Notes: a model not told the origin generated them from the letters alone. DNA of 49,182 nt from Planctomycetaceae bacterium (GCA_021732785.1 JAKFUG010000062.1:1-49182); one strand, 5' to 3'. Positions 23,701 to 31,886 are shown, counted from the stretch's first letter. Program-made: numbers and translations.

Positions 23701-25022
23701 GCGGCGACAAAGACGGGGTACTGCACTGCCGGCGGTGTGGCAAAGACGGTCGCATCGAGACCCTCGGGGATTTTGACATCGCTCAGCACCGCTTGGTCAG
23801 CCCGTTTGCGGACGGCGTCGGGATCGATGGCGACTGTTTCCGTTCCATGCACGCGGACTTCCCACAGACTCGCCCATTGGCCATTGCCCGCACCGACGCA
23901 GGTGAGCTTGAGATACCGCAGCGATTGCGTCTCGAATGTCTCTTCAGTCCGCACGCCGGCGTTCTTCGATTGATCGGCGAGCATCGTCCATTTGTCGCCG
24001 TCTGTGGAGCCTTCCAGTGTGTACCGATACGCGCCGTTCGGATCTTCCCATTTCATACCTATGCCCGTGACCGGCTGCGGCTTTCCAAGATCAATCTCCA
24101 GCGATTGCGGATAATTGCCGTTCGCGGCGCACCAGCGTGTTCCTTCATTGCCATCGATGGCATTCTTGGCGAAGTTGTTCTTGCCGGTCTCTTCGCTGGA
24201 CGCTTTTGCTGATTTGCCGAGCGCGAGATTCACCGGCATGCGCTGCGTCACCGGCGGCCTGAGGTACGTGTCATCGAGCTTGCCGCACGCCCACAACGTG
24301 CCGCGGGTGACGAGATCGAGAAACTGCGGATGCTCGACAGTGACGTTGTGATGGCCGAGCGTGGTGCCAAAGACGCGGGTCTTCTTCTCGCCGAACTCAT
24401 TCGTCCAGACGCAGATTTCCTCATTGCCCTTTTCACGATTCTTCGCGGATGCGAGACCGTGGGCGGTCGGCCAGACTTTTTCGATCCAGTACAACTCCCC
24501 CGCAGGATTGGCCCAGCCGGCACCGAGTGTTTTCATGATCGGATGCGAGCCATCGCGGGTCAGGACTTCATGCGGATAGTGCGCTCCGTGCTGCCGGGAG
24601 GTGACGCCGCAGAACTGGAACCATTCGTCGGTGCCGTCGCGGTAACAGTGCATCGCGCAGTGCATGACGACCGCGGGAAGGCCCTCCCGATGCGGTTTCA
24701 GCACTCGCGAGACCCATTGCGGATCTTTCGCATCCGAAAAGCATTCGTCGTGAATGACGCAATCAAAGCCGTCGGCCCAGTTGGCGTTTTCATAGAGCGG
24801 AATGCGGCTGTCGGTCGCCGTGCCGCCTTGCTGGACGTACTCCACATCGAGGTGCGCCCGGGCTTCCAGTCCTTTCTTGAGCAGAACTTTCTGCACGTCA
24901 TAATCGTGACAGCACCCGCCGGTGACGATCAGCACCCGCAACGGCTTCGGCGGTGCGGCGTCCACCAGACCGGCCGCCACGATCACCAGACAAAACGTCG
25001 CCCATCCCCCGCGCATCGCCAT
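20763..25022 (-). CDS. ThuA / discoidin / PVC dehydrogenase / HEAT / cytochrome c multidomain protein
   Basis: This 1419-aa exported protein starts at ATG 25022 (MAMRGG...; ATG 25016 possible), with a signal peptide ending LVDAAPP. Domains in order: ThuA-like (about 27-255; VLIVTGGCCHDYD ... MHCAMHCYRDG), an F5/8 type C discoidin domain (about 270-395; NAIDGNEGTRWCA), a PVC-type membrane-bound dehydrogenase beta-propeller (about 415-770; RDLDGDGRADE ... DKDGDGISDEQ repeats), alpha-helical HEAT-like repeats (about 800-1270), and a C-terminal haem domain with CAKCH near 1294. The architecture is typical of Planctomycetes and is thought to oxidise sugars or glycans outside the cytoplasm and pass electrons to the haem. 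Substrate is unknown. It is likely co-transcribed with the SMP-30-like gene. Confidence 0.92.
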   Translation of the reverse strand: MAMRGGWATFCLVIVAAGLVDAAPPKPLRVLIVTGGCCHDYDVQKVLLKKGLEARAHLDVEYVQQGGTATDSRIPLYENANWADGFDCVIHDECFSDAKDPQWVSRVLKPHREGLPAVVMHCAMHCYRDGTDEWFQFCGVTSRQHGAHYPHEVLTRDGSHPIMKTLGAGWANPAGELYWIEKVWPTAHGLASAKNREKGNEEICVWTNEFGEKKTRVFGTTLGHHNVTVEHPQFLDLVTRGTLWACGKLDDTYLRPPVTQRMPVNLALGKSAKASSEETGKNNFAKNAIDGNEGTRWCAANGNYPQSLEIDLGKPQPVTGIGMKWEDPNGAYRYTLEGSTDGDKWTMLADQSKNAGVRTEETFETQSLRYLKLTCVGAGNGQWASLWEVRVHGTETVAIDPDAVRKRADQAVLSDVKIPEGLDATVFATPPAVQYPVFVAAAPDGTVYVSVDKNGSLDREPRRGSILRLRDLDGDGRADESKLYVADVDSPRGLVWDRDRLYVMHPPHLSAFIDKDGDGISDEQKILVKNIAFGFKDRPADHTSNGVTLGIDGWLYLAIGDFGFMEAEGTDGRKLQFRGGGVVRVRPDGTQMEVFSRGTRNILEVAMDPLLNGFTRDNTNDGDGWDIRLHHFTGLEHHGYPSLFKNFSDEIVQPLADYGGGSGCGAMFLAEPGFPEGYSPALYTADWGRNWVYRHRMTPNGATFKPDQHEFIGSTRVTDLDVDASSRLYVTSWKGATFTYAGEDVGYLLQFKPKGYTGPSLPDYLGLSEEKLVDQLRSSSHRRRLAAQRELFGRALHFPALMQLQKLALDTSASMNSRVAALFTLAVASPGNESFELGMSLLLKDPALYAYVLRAWGDRDNGGRSLPQSVVESAALSNDPRTRLEFAAAAGKLPQNEVTNRALYTLLDDDDVVVKHTAIRALINQKAGMFCLAMMLQTPVNPASDAAATLVVQSAHEPRVVETLIRQLELERHPSRQKLFLTTLCRLHQREGTWKGNSWGTRPDTTGPYFQPETWEESPRIAAALQKRLEAAAPDEAAFLLTQLNRHKISLDGTLDRLLTMAAKDAALVPAAVTELSRAKTVPANAVGLLKQVATDKDRPQDQRFAAALAWMRARDDASFPELLRVLPTLDDTGKRRDLNAFWSAYLNADRLGPHVELLVTQSQGADEELALWATAGLWALTSPKGKPSPEVRAIAEKALEAMSRDSATRKLLIDSLRLSNQREFADRIQQASGDDDQTVAELARDIAKQWKLDLTPTPRGPKVSTLKPEEVIAAVMKSPGKAGQGEALFAKLNCAKCHTVKEGEPLRGPFLPNVAKTYKREQLAEAVLLPSKSLAQGFVTYVFTMDSGKTLTGFITNEAADAITIRDNEGKEFTLPVKEIEERAKSSVSVMPEGIVKDLTVDEFASLVAYLESLAPPK

Positions 25023-25125
25023 TCCGGATTACCCTGAAGAATTGCCTCACGTCGCATCGCCGTCCCGCGTAGTGTAACTTGCACCGGGATCGCGGACGAG
25101 CGATGTATCCCTGGAAGAAAAGAGC

Positions 25126-25372
25126 GATTCACAGAAGGACACAGAGAGAACAGAAAGAAACAGGGGAAGAGAGAACCACGGAATACACGGAGGACACGGA
25201 AAGGAGAGAAACGGAGGACGGTTTCTTCCGAGAATCGCCGCGTGAATCGAAGGCCAGCACCCCGGCTGCTCAGAAGCAGCCGGGGTGCTTCTTCCGCTTT
25301 CCCGTGTCCTCTGTGTATTCCGTGGTTCCCTCTCTTTCTCCTTTCTGTGTTCATCTGCGTCTTCTGTGGATC
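25126..25372. repeat. Nested inverted repeat, families D and B (copy 2 / copy 1)
   Basis: Three shells nest about one centre. The outer arms are GATTCACAGAAG (25126-25137) and CTTCTGTGGATC (25361-25372). The middle arms carry ACCACGGAATACACGGAGG (25174 onward) and its inverse ending near 25330. The core is family B: AGCACCCCGGCTGCT (25256-25270), loop CAGA, and a perfect inverse (25275-25289). It lies between the divergent dehydrogenase and radical SAM genes, so it covers or borders both promoters. Open frames through it are chance. Confidence 0.87.
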
Positions 25373-25381
25373 ACATCCGCC

Positions 25382-26362
25382 TTGACTGAAATTGAAAGCA
25401 GAACGTTGCCTGTCTCTCCGCCGCCTGCTGTGACGACTGCCGCGATTCGCGCGCGGCGCGGGCCGAAAGCGGTCGTCGATCCACGCCGGGCTTACGCTTT
25501 TTTTCGTGAGCGGGAACGCTCCGCGGACGGCATCATCGAAGATGTCGGCACGGTGCTGCTCACCAATCGCGAGTGCCCGTTCACCTGCGTGTTTTGCGAT
25601 CTCTGGCGGCACACGCTCGACGCCCCCACGCCGCGTGGATCCATCGTCGCGCAGTTGCAAGAGGCTCTGCCACAACTCGCCCCGGTGTCGGTGGTGAAGC
25701 TCTACAACGCCGGGAATTTTTTCGATCCGCAGGCGATCCCGCCGGAAGACTGGCCCGCCATTGCCAAGTTGGTGAACGAGGCCCGGGTGGTGATCGTCGA
25801 GAATCACCCGCGGCTGACCGATGACCGCGTGCTGCGGTTCCGCGAGATGTTACCAGGACGCTTGGAAGTGGCCCTCGGGTTGGAAACCGCGCATGAAGAG
25901 ATTCTCGTGCGGCTCAACAAGCAGATGACGGTCGCGGATTTTGAACGGGCCGCACGATGGTTGCGCGATCACGATTGCGATGTGCGGGCGTTCGTTCAAT
26001 TGGGATTACCGGGCCTGATCGGTGACGATGATGTCGAATGGACCGTGCGTTCCATCGAGACCGCGTTCGCCGCCGGGGCGCAAGCGGTGAGCGTGATTCC
26101 CAGCCGCGCCGGCAACGGCTTGATGGACGATTGGCAAATACAAGGCGTTTTCACACCGCCGCGGTTGGAAAGCCTGCACGCCGTACAACAATCTGGATTA
26201 GCGCTCGGCGCGGGACGCGTGTTCGTCGATCTGTGGAACGCCGAACAATTCGCGTCGTGCCCTGTCTGCGCTTCGCAGCAGGTCCACGCGCTGCATCAAA
26301 TGAATCTGACGCAGTCCACCATTCCGTGGCCTGAGTGCCGTTGTTCCGTCCTGTCAAAATGA
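25382..26362 (+). CDS. Radical SAM protein (start uncertain)
   Basis: The protein of about 326 aa has the radical SAM cluster motif CxxxCxxC at C65, C69 and C72 (ECPFTCVFCDLW, counted from TTG 25382), which binds the [4Fe-4S] cluster that cleaves S-adenosylmethionine. A TIM-barrel-like core follows (SVVKLYNAGNFFDP; RLEVALGLETAHEEILVRLN, the latter like the Elp3/MiaB/NifB-type fold). The C-terminus has extra cysteines (SCPVCAS, then ECRC), possibly a second cluster or zinc site. No ATG lies in frame before the domain; TTG 25382 or GTG 25430 are the best starts, since the sequence before them is repeat DNA. It is flanked on both sides by nested repeats and followed by a flavin-dependent halogenase-like gene. 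Substrate is unknown. Confidence 0.85.
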   Translation: MTEIESRTLPVSPPPAVTTAAIRARRGPKAVVDPRRAYAFFRERERSADGIIEDVGTVLLTNRECPFTCVFCDLWRHTLDAPTPRGSIVAQLQEALPQLAPVSVVKLYNAGNFFDPQAIPPEDWPAIAKLVNEARVVIVENHPRLTDDRVLRFREMLPGRLEVALGLETAHEEILVRLNKQMTVADFERAARWLRDHDCDVRAFVQLGLPGLIGDDDVEWTVRSIETAFAAGAQAVSVIPSRAGNGLMDDWQIQGVFTPPRLESLHAVQQSGLALGAGRVFVDLWNAEQFASCPVCASQQVHALHQMNLTQSTIPWPECRCSVLSK

Positions 26363-26382
26363 AATCCGAAGAAGGCCAAGAG

Positions 26383-26622
26383 GATCCACAGATTTCACAG
26401 AAGGACACCGATTTGGAGAAAGACAGAAGAGCGAGAACCACGGAGGACACGGAAAGAGATCAGAACCTTTGAGGCGCTACACGAATCGAAAGCCAGCACC
26501 CCGGCTGCTCAGAAGCAGCCGGGGTGCTTCCCACGTTCATCGGCCTCTTTTCCGTGTCGTCCGTGTCTTCCGTGGTTCCTTTACTTGTTTCATTCTGTGT
26601 CCTTCTGCGAAATCTGTGGATC
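26383..26622. repeat. Nested inverted repeat, families D and B (copy 3 / copy 2)
   Basis: The outer arms, 26-base GATCCACAGATTTCACAGAA GGACAC at 26383-26408 and 26597-26622, differ at one base. The middle arms carry AACCACGGAGGACACGGAAA (about 26436-26455) and its inverse (about 26551-26577). The core is AGCACCCCGGCTGCT (26495-26509), loop CAGA, and a perfect inverse (26514-26528), identical to the core at 25256-25289. It sits between the radical SAM and FAD genes and may interrupt any operon between them. Confidence 0.88.
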
Positions 26623-26663
26623 GCCTTTCTCTTCTCCGATGATTGGCAACAACATCTCTTTTC

Positions 26664-28163
26664 ATGACAATCACCCGTATGCGAGAGATTGAAGTCGACA
26701 TCGCGATCATTGGGGCCGGGTTCGGCGGCAGTCTCGCAGCACTGCTGGCAAACCGCATCGGCCGGAGCGTGGTGCTGCTGGATCGCGGCAAGCATCCGCG
26801 CTTTGCGATTGGCGAGTCTTCCACGCCCCTTGCGAATCTCGTGCTCGAAGAGCTGTCGCAGCAATACGATCTGCCGTGGCTCAAACCGTTCGCGAACTAT
26901 GCCAGTTGGAAAGCAACGTATCCCGACATCCCGACAGGACTCAAACGGGGCTTCAGCTATGTTCACCATCGTCGCGGCGAACACTTTCGCCCGGATCGCG
27001 ACCATCACGGCGAATTGCTGGTCGCCGCGAGTTATGGTCCCGACGATGCGGATACGCAGTGGTTACGAGCCGATTTCGATGCGTTTCTCGCGCAACGAGT
27101 GGAACGGGCCGGGATCCCCTTCTGGGAACGAACCGAGATCGACGAGTTCCACGATTTCGGAACAGTCTGGAGACTAAAAGGGCAAGTCGAGAACGAGCCG
27201 GTCGACATTCGCGCGTCATTCGTCGTCGATGCGTCTGGGGGAGCAAGCCCCTTTGCCCGTCAAGCCGGCCTTCCCGATCGAACGCACACCTTGAAAACGC
27301 ACTCGCGCACGGTGTTCGCGCACTTCCGCGGCGTCAAACCGTGGGATGATCTATACCGTGTCGCTGGCGGTGTCGGAGACGACCATCCCTTTCGCTGCCA
27401 TGATTCCACCTTACACCATGTGTTCGATGGCGGCTGGATGTGGGTCATTCCCTTCGACAACGGCGTCACTTCCGCGGGTTGGTGTCTCGATCCGCGGCGA
27501 CATCCACTCGATGAGTCGATCACGCCGGAAGCAGAATGGGCGTACTGGATGCACCAATTCCCATCAGTGGCAGAGCAGTTCGCCGAGGCCGTACCGGTCT
27601 CCGATGGTGGAAAACTGCGCCGCACCGGCCGCATGCAGCGACGCCTGGGGCAAGCCGCGGGACCCAATTGGGCGCTGCTGCCCACCGCGGCGGGGTTCAT
27701 CGATCCGCTGCACAGTTCGGGCAACGCTCACACGCTCCTCGGGCTGGAACGCCTCGTGCGGGCCTGGGAGGAAGATTGGGACACGCCACGGTTGCCCGTT
27801 CGTTTGCAGGAATACGACCGGTTGTTGCAGCGCGAGATCGAATTCATCGACGGCATCGTCGCCGCAAGTTACGCCGGGTTCGCGGACTTTGACCGCATGG
27901 TGGCCGTCACGATGTTCTACTTCGCGACGGCAGTCTGGTCGGAACATGAACGCCGCGCCGGTCGACCACCGAATGCGTTTTTGTGTGCCGATGACGAACG
28001 CTTCCACACCGCACTCGAGCAGGCGTACCGGGCCGTGAACGATCCCGCAGTCTCGACACCGGAACTCGAAGCGCTCGTGAACCGCACGTTTGCGGACATC
28101 AATCTCGCCGGGTTGGGAGATCCGAGTCGCAAGCGGATGTATCCGTATCCGAAACCGCAATGA
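26664..28163 (+). CDS. FAD-dependent, tryptophan-halogenase-like oxidoreductase
   Basis: This protein of about 499 aa starts at ATG 26664 (ATG 26679 or TTG 26643 are alternatives; no clear ribosome site decides). An N-terminal dinucleotide fold binds FAD (IIGAGFGGSLAALLANRIG, about 15-33), then GESSTPLANL (50-59), which resembles the GEAT/GES segment of flavin-dependent halogenases. At 258-263 lies WMWVIP, matching the WxWxIP motif used to tell halogenases from monooxygenases. A lysine at K74 or K83 may be the halogenase catalytic Lys, but I cannot align it exactly. It could be a halogenase or a related hydroxylase/dehydrogenase acting on a carrier-bound or aromatic substrate. It converges on a GH3-family gene. 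Confidence 0.82.
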   Translation: MTITRMREIEVDIAIIGAGFGGSLAALLANRIGRSVVLLDRGKHPRFAIGESSTPLANLVLEELSQQYDLPWLKPFANYASWKATYPDIPTGLKRGFSYVHHRRGEHFRPDRDHHGELLVAASYGPDDADTQWLRADFDAFLAQRVERAGIPFWERTEIDEFHDFGTVWRLKGQVENEPVDIRASFVVDASGGASPFARQAGLPDRTHTLKTHSRTVFAHFRGVKPWDDLYRVAGGVGDDHPFRCHDSTLHHVFDGGWMWVIPFDNGVTSAGWCLDPRRHPLDESITPEAEWAYWMHQFPSVAEQFAEAVPVSDGGKLRRTGRMQRRLGQAAGPNWALLPTAAGFIDPLHSSGNAHTLLGLERLVRAWEEDWDTPRLPVRLQEYDRLLQREIEFIDGIVAASYAGFADFDRMVAVTMFYFATAVWSEHERRAGRPPNAFLCADDERFHTALEQAYRAVNDPAVSTPELEALVNRTFADINLAGLGDPSRKRMYPYPKPQ

Positions 28164-28168
28164 AGAGA

Positions 28169-28190
28169 CCCACGGTTAAGAAACCGTGGG
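28169..28190. terminator. Hairpin between convergent FAD and GH3 genes
   Basis: A 9-bp perfect stem (28169-28177 CCCACGGTT with 28182-28190) around AAGA lies just after the FAD gene stop (28163) and 14 bases beyond the GH3 stop (28205). It suits a bidirectional terminator. Confidence 0.65.
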
Positions 28191-28204
28191 CGTCTGGGGG
28201 GAAC

Positions 28205-29917
28205 TTAAGCGGCGGGGCTTTCGATACTGCGGGGCATCTCCGCGGTGAATCGCTGTAGCAGTGTTTCGCTAAAGTGAACATCGGGCGACAGGCAGGGATG
28301 CTTGTATTGCTCGACACTGCCACCGAGACGCGTTTGCCGGGAATGCTGGAATCGCCGCCATGTTCCTTCCGGCAAAGCTTGAGCTACGAGTTCTCCCAGC
28401 CGGCCGGTGTTCCGCTTCTCGGCATACTCGCAGTTGAGGCTGCCCAGCGACTGATCCACCGCCGTGACCAATTGTCGGGCAAGGGCCGGGTGCGGCAAAT
28501 CATTCGCTTCAAAGTGAAGCCGGTAGTAGGGCAATTCGTCCCATACAGGTGAGACGGTGAAGAAGGAAAGTTCCAGCCGCATCCGTTGCAGCGTGCTGCG
28601 GACGGCGTCGACGACTTGCGATTCGGAGATCTTTTCACCGGTGAGGTTCGCGATGTGCGCCCCTTTGTGCAGGAACTCCAACCGCGGCGTGGTGCCATAG
28701 AAGCCGGTGCAATGGACAACATCGCGAATGTTGTAACGGTACAGCCCCGATGTCGTCGTCAGCAGGATGTAATAGTTCGCTCCCTCTTCCAACTCGTGGG
28801 CTTCGAGTACCGTCGGCGACGACGAATCGTACTCTTCCTCCGGAATGAACTCGAAGAAATGCGAACCCACGTCGAGATGACCATCCGCGCGGCCATCCTG
28901 AAACGGCACGGTCATCCGGCCTTCGCTGGCGGACAGCCCGTGATCCCGCACGGCGACGTCCCCAAAATACTTCTTCATGTTCGCGAGATAGGCCCCGGCG
29001 CTGCCGCCGGTCCAGACGGCTGTCAGCGCCAGTTCCGGCCAGAAATCGGAGGGAGCGAGACGACCGGTGCGGTGCAGAATCGCTTCCAGTTCTTTCGCCC
29101 GGGCCCGATCGGCACGACAACGCCGCACCAGCCGCCCGCGGACAGATTCGGGAAGGGCATCGCGGACGGCGAGCGTGCCATCTTGAATATCGCGGATCAG
29201 CCGTTCCTGCTCACGGTCGACCATCTTGCCAAGATGGACGAGGGTGCTGGGATTGGCGGTCATGATCAAACCGATGTGGCGGTTGGCCATCGCCAACCGG
29301 AGCGCGGTGTAATACTTCGCGTCGGGATTGTGGATCTTCGCCACGTCCAACGGAACGGTGTACATGCCGCGGACGATGGGGCTTTGCATGGCTCCCACAA
29401 GACCGCTGATGTTCCCGCAGGGCGTACCGCCCGGGGTACGGAACTGATCGTAGTCGCTGCTGAGTTGGACAATATCGAGTGTATGGAGCGACGGATGGGA
29501 ATCAAACGCTTTGATGCCCCAGACAGACCATCCCCGGCGATAGTCCTTCATGAACTGGTCGGTAATCGGGATGAACTTCGACTCGGACGTGGTGCCGCTG
29601 CTGAGGGTGAACATCAGCAGTTTATTTTTGGGCCCCAGCAGCGCCTGAGTGTCCCCCTGCTTGAGCCGTTCCACGTACGGGCGATAGGTTTCAAAGTCGG
29701 AGATCGGCACCGCGCGGCGGAATTCGGCCACCGTCATTCCCGGACGGAGATTCCGTTCGCGGGAAAAATCGGAAGCGGCATTCAGTTCCAGAATGCGATC
29801 CATCGCCGCGCGTTGCAGTCCGAGGCAATCGCGCGATTCCTCAAGATAGCGGCTCGCCTGTCGGCGTAAGCCGCTTTTGAGAAAGTAACCCAGATATGGG
29901 CGAAGTTTGCGGAGCAT
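28205..29917 (-). CDS. GH3-family acyl-adenylate/amide-forming enzyme
   Basis: This 570-aa protein starts at ATG 29917 (MLRKLRPYLG...) after TCAAGGTG; a GTG two codons upstream is possible. It is a bacterial member of the GH3 auxin-responsive-promoter family of the ANL adenylating superfamily: N-terminal SSGTTSESK (106-114) is the ATP P-loop motif, ALTAVWTGGSAGAYLANMKKYF and VRDHGLSASEGRM lie in the central barrel, and YNIRDVVHCTGFYG ... LEFLHKGAHIANLTGEKISE joins the C-terminal lid. Plant GH3 enzymes adenylate a carboxylate hormone and join it to an amino acid. The bacterial substrate is unknown. Its convergence on a halogenase-like gene near a radical SAM gene suggests specialised metabolism. 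Confidence 0.9.
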   Translation of the reverse strand: MLRKLRPYLGYFLKSGLRRQASRYLEESRDCLGLQRAAMDRILELNAASDFSRERNLRPGMTVAEFRRAVPISDFETYRPYVERLKQGDTQALLGPKNKLLMFTLSSGTTSESKFIPITDQFMKDYRRGWSVWGIKAFDSHPSLHTLDIVQLSSDYDQFRTPGGTPCGNISGLVGAMQSPIVRGMYTVPLDVAKIHNPDAKYYTALRLAMANRHIGLIMTANPSTLVHLGKMVDREQERLIRDIQDGTLAVRDALPESVRGRLVRRCRADRARAKELEAILHRTGRLAPSDFWPELALTAVWTGGSAGAYLANMKKYFGDVAVRDHGLSASEGRMTVPFQDGRADGHLDVGSHFFEFIPEEEYDSSSPTVLEAHELEEGANYYILLTTTSGLYRYNIRDVVHCTGFYGTTPRLEFLHKGAHIANLTGEKISESQVVDAVRSTLQRMRLELSFFTVSPVWDELPYYRLHFEANDLPHPALARQLVTAVDQSLGSLNCEYAEKRNTGRLGELVAQALPEGTWRRFQHSRQTRLGGSVEQYKHPCLSPDVHFSETLLQRFTAEMPRSIESPAA

Positions 29918-30185
29918 ACGCACCTTGAAATGGGTGCGCAGCGAAGCTTACCAAGTCTCACAGATAAGCTGACGGACCTCCGCCAGCGCTGTGAATTCGA
30001 TGACAGTCAAGTCATCGAGTCTCCGCAGGACAACCCAATCATCCTATCTTACGGATGAAGGGAACCTGCCGCGACTGAATTCTTGGAGGTAAGCTCCGGT
30101 GCTAAGGGTACGGTACCGCACCCAATCCGCCGAAACCACCCATGCCTCGCAAACTGGGATGCAAGGAGCGAAATGCGCCGACGGA

Positions 30186-30422
30186 TTACTTCTTCTTGGC
30201 GGCTTTCTTCTTATCGTCTTTGCCGCCCGGTTCGGCAGCTTTCTTTTTCTTCTTCTTGCCGACGACCATCTTGATAATGCGCAACTTTGGCAGACCAAAT
30301 GGGCTCTGCGTGTCGCTCCAGCGATCATCCGCTTGCATCTGCTGAATTCGTTCGTGTCGTTGCAACACGTTACGAGTCCTCGCCAGACGGCCCTTCCGCT
30401 TCAAACTCTTATCAATGGTCAC
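30186..30422 (-). CDS. Small basic protein (Verrucomicrobia/Planctomycetes type)
   Basis: This 78-aa protein starts at GTG 30422, nine bases after GGGAGGG, an excellent ribosome site; a longer in-frame reading lacks support. The core ([20 protein letters not shown], then [14 protein letters not shown] and [13 protein letters not shown]) matches the 'small basic protein' family restricted to Planctomycetes, Verrucomicrobia and Chlamydiae. The C-terminus is a lysine-rich tail (KKKKKK ... KKAAKKK). The function is not established; strong charge suggests binding to RNA, ribosome or DNA. It stands alone and reads away from the DUF1207 gene. It is good evidence for the host phylum. Confidence 0.88.
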   Translation of the reverse strand: MTIDKSLKRKGRLARTRNVLQRHERIQQMQADDRWSDTQSPFGLPKLRIIKMVVGKKKKKKAAEPGGKDDKKKAAKKK

Positions 30423-30819
30423 AGCGTCAAACCCTCCCGGGGCACCGGAACTCAGCCGGGCATCACCGGATGCGGAGTGCAAATCAAGAGTGACGCCGAA
30501 ACGACACCCTCGTCCTGCCAATGGCAGGAAAGTCTCAGTCGAGCCGAGAAGTTTAGCGGGAACGCCACGGCCCTGCAACCAAGAACATGGGAGACTCGTC
30601 GGTCAGTCCGGAAAATCGTAATCTGCGGGCTATACGCAAGCCGACGATTATGCACGGTTTTCTCGTTTTGCCATTTGTGAGGCGATTCGAGTTTCATCTA
30701 GGCCGAGTGGCGGTAGGTTGGTAGATTCCCCGACTCCCTCTGCATCATATTCACCCTGCATTCCCGAGACGCTGCGCTCTCGGCGGGAAGGCGATTGTCA
30801 GGGTCTGGAGTCCAAGACT
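30423..30819. other. Divergent intergenic region
   Basis: This separates the small basic protein gene from the DUF1207 gene and must contain both promoters. I see no repeat element or convincing small gene; several short open frames on both strands lack ribosome sites and motifs. Confidence 0.5.
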
Positions 30820-31791
30820 GTGCGTCGTCCGTTGGCGATGATGGTCCTCCTTTGGGGAGGGATGCTCGGCATCCTCCCGTCGGGGGAACTCCGCGCACAA
30901 GGAAATGCCTCGGAATCTTTCGAGACATTTGGCCCTCCCAGCGAACCGGCGGCTGTTTTCGAACAGGATTCGTCGTTTCTGACGGTCCCGCGCGCACAGC
31001 CTCCGCTGCAAACGTTCAATTCCGACGACTGGGCGTGGTCGCTGATGCCGGAAGGACTGATGTACAAATCGTACGTCGCCGGAGAACGCGAGCCGCGACT
31101 TTCAACGACATTTCTGTCCGAAGTCCACGGCCAAATGTTGTGGGATAGTGCGCTCGGCGGCCGCGCGGGGCTTGTCCGTTTCGGCAACCAAAGTGGCACC
31201 AATCCGGAAGGTTTTCAGCTCGATATCGAAGGCGCGGCATTCGTCCGCCTGCTACCCGACGAAGAACGCGACGTCAACGCCGTGGATTTTCGGGCGGGTA
31301 TCCCGCTGACATACCGCGAAGGCCCGTTTCAGGCCAAGCTGGGCTACTACCACATCAGTTCGCATCTGGGCGACGAGTTTTTGCTCAAGCACCCCGGCTT
31401 TGATCGACGCAACTATGTGCGGGATGCACTCGTCGCGGGGGTTGGGTACTTCCCGCATCCGTGGATTCGCACGTATTTCGAGGTCGGCTGGGCGGTCATT
31501 TTCACCGCCGGCGGCGCAAAACCCTGGGAAATCCAGACGGGATTTGAAGTCGATTCCCGTCGCCCGACCGGTTTCCGCGGTGAGCCCTATTTCGCGATGA
31601 ATATTCATCTGCGGGAAGAAGTGAACTGGGGCGGCAGCCTGAACGTGCTCGCGGGCTGGCAATGGCGCGGGCAGAAATCGGACCATGTTTTTCGAGCCGG
31701 GCTGCAATTCTACAACGGCAAAAACGCCCAGTATTCGCTGCTGCAAGACAACCAGCAGCTCATCGGTCTGGGCGTTCGCTACGACTACTAG
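30820..31791 (+). CDS. Exported DUF1207 protein
   Basis: This 323-aa protein is best started at GTG 30820 (MRRPLAMMVLLWGGMLGILP), which gives a proper signal peptide ending ELRAQG and has TCTGGAG eleven bases upstream; ATG 30838 would remove the positive residues. The mature protein carries DWAWSLMPEGLMYKSYVAGE, a clear DUF1207 signature, then aromatic-rich beta strands (LTYREGPFQAKLGYYHISSH; YFAMNIHLREEVNWGGSLNV) ending in GVRYDY. Alternating strands and a terminal aromatic residue fit an outer-membrane beta-barrel, but this is inference. No function is known for the family. A family B and a family A repeat follow. Confidence 0.85.
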   Translation: MRRPLAMMVLLWGGMLGILPSGELRAQGNASESFETFGPPSEPAAVFEQDSSFLTVPRAQPPLQTFNSDDWAWSLMPEGLMYKSYVAGEREPRLSTTFLSEVHGQMLWDSALGGRAGLVRFGNQSGTNPEGFQLDIEGAAFVRLLPDEERDVNAVDFRAGIPLTYREGPFQAKLGYYHISSHLGDEFLLKHPGFDRRNYVRDALVAGVGYFPHPWIRTYFEVGWAVIFTAGGAKPWEIQTGFEVDSRRPTGFRGEPYFAMNIHLREEVNWGGSLNVLAGWQWRGQKSDHVFRAGLQFYNGKNAQYSLLQDNQQLIGLGVRYDY

Positions 31792-31832
31792 GAGCCTGGT
31801 CGTATCCTAATTTGATAGCCGACAGCCTGGAA

Positions 31833-31866
31833 AGCACCCCGGCTGCTTCAGAGCAGCCGGGGTGCT
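31833..31866. repeat. Palindromic repeat, family B copy 3
   Basis: AGCACCCCGGCTGCT (31833-31847), loop TCAG, then a perfect inverse (31852-31866). The stem is identical to those at 25256-25289 and 26495-26528. It lies 42 bases after the DUF1207 stop and could end that transcript. Confidence 0.88.
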
Positions 31867-31886
31867 GGCTTCAAATAGTGCGTCCG

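Noticed and set aside
25079-25381. Extended radical SAM protein including repeat-coded residues
   Set aside because: The extra residues come from the nested repeat (TEYTEDTERR-type peptide), with no ribosome site.
29918-30185. Gene between the GH3 and small basic protein genes
   Set aside because: Only short frames without motifs; the stretch looks like leader and 3' sequence.
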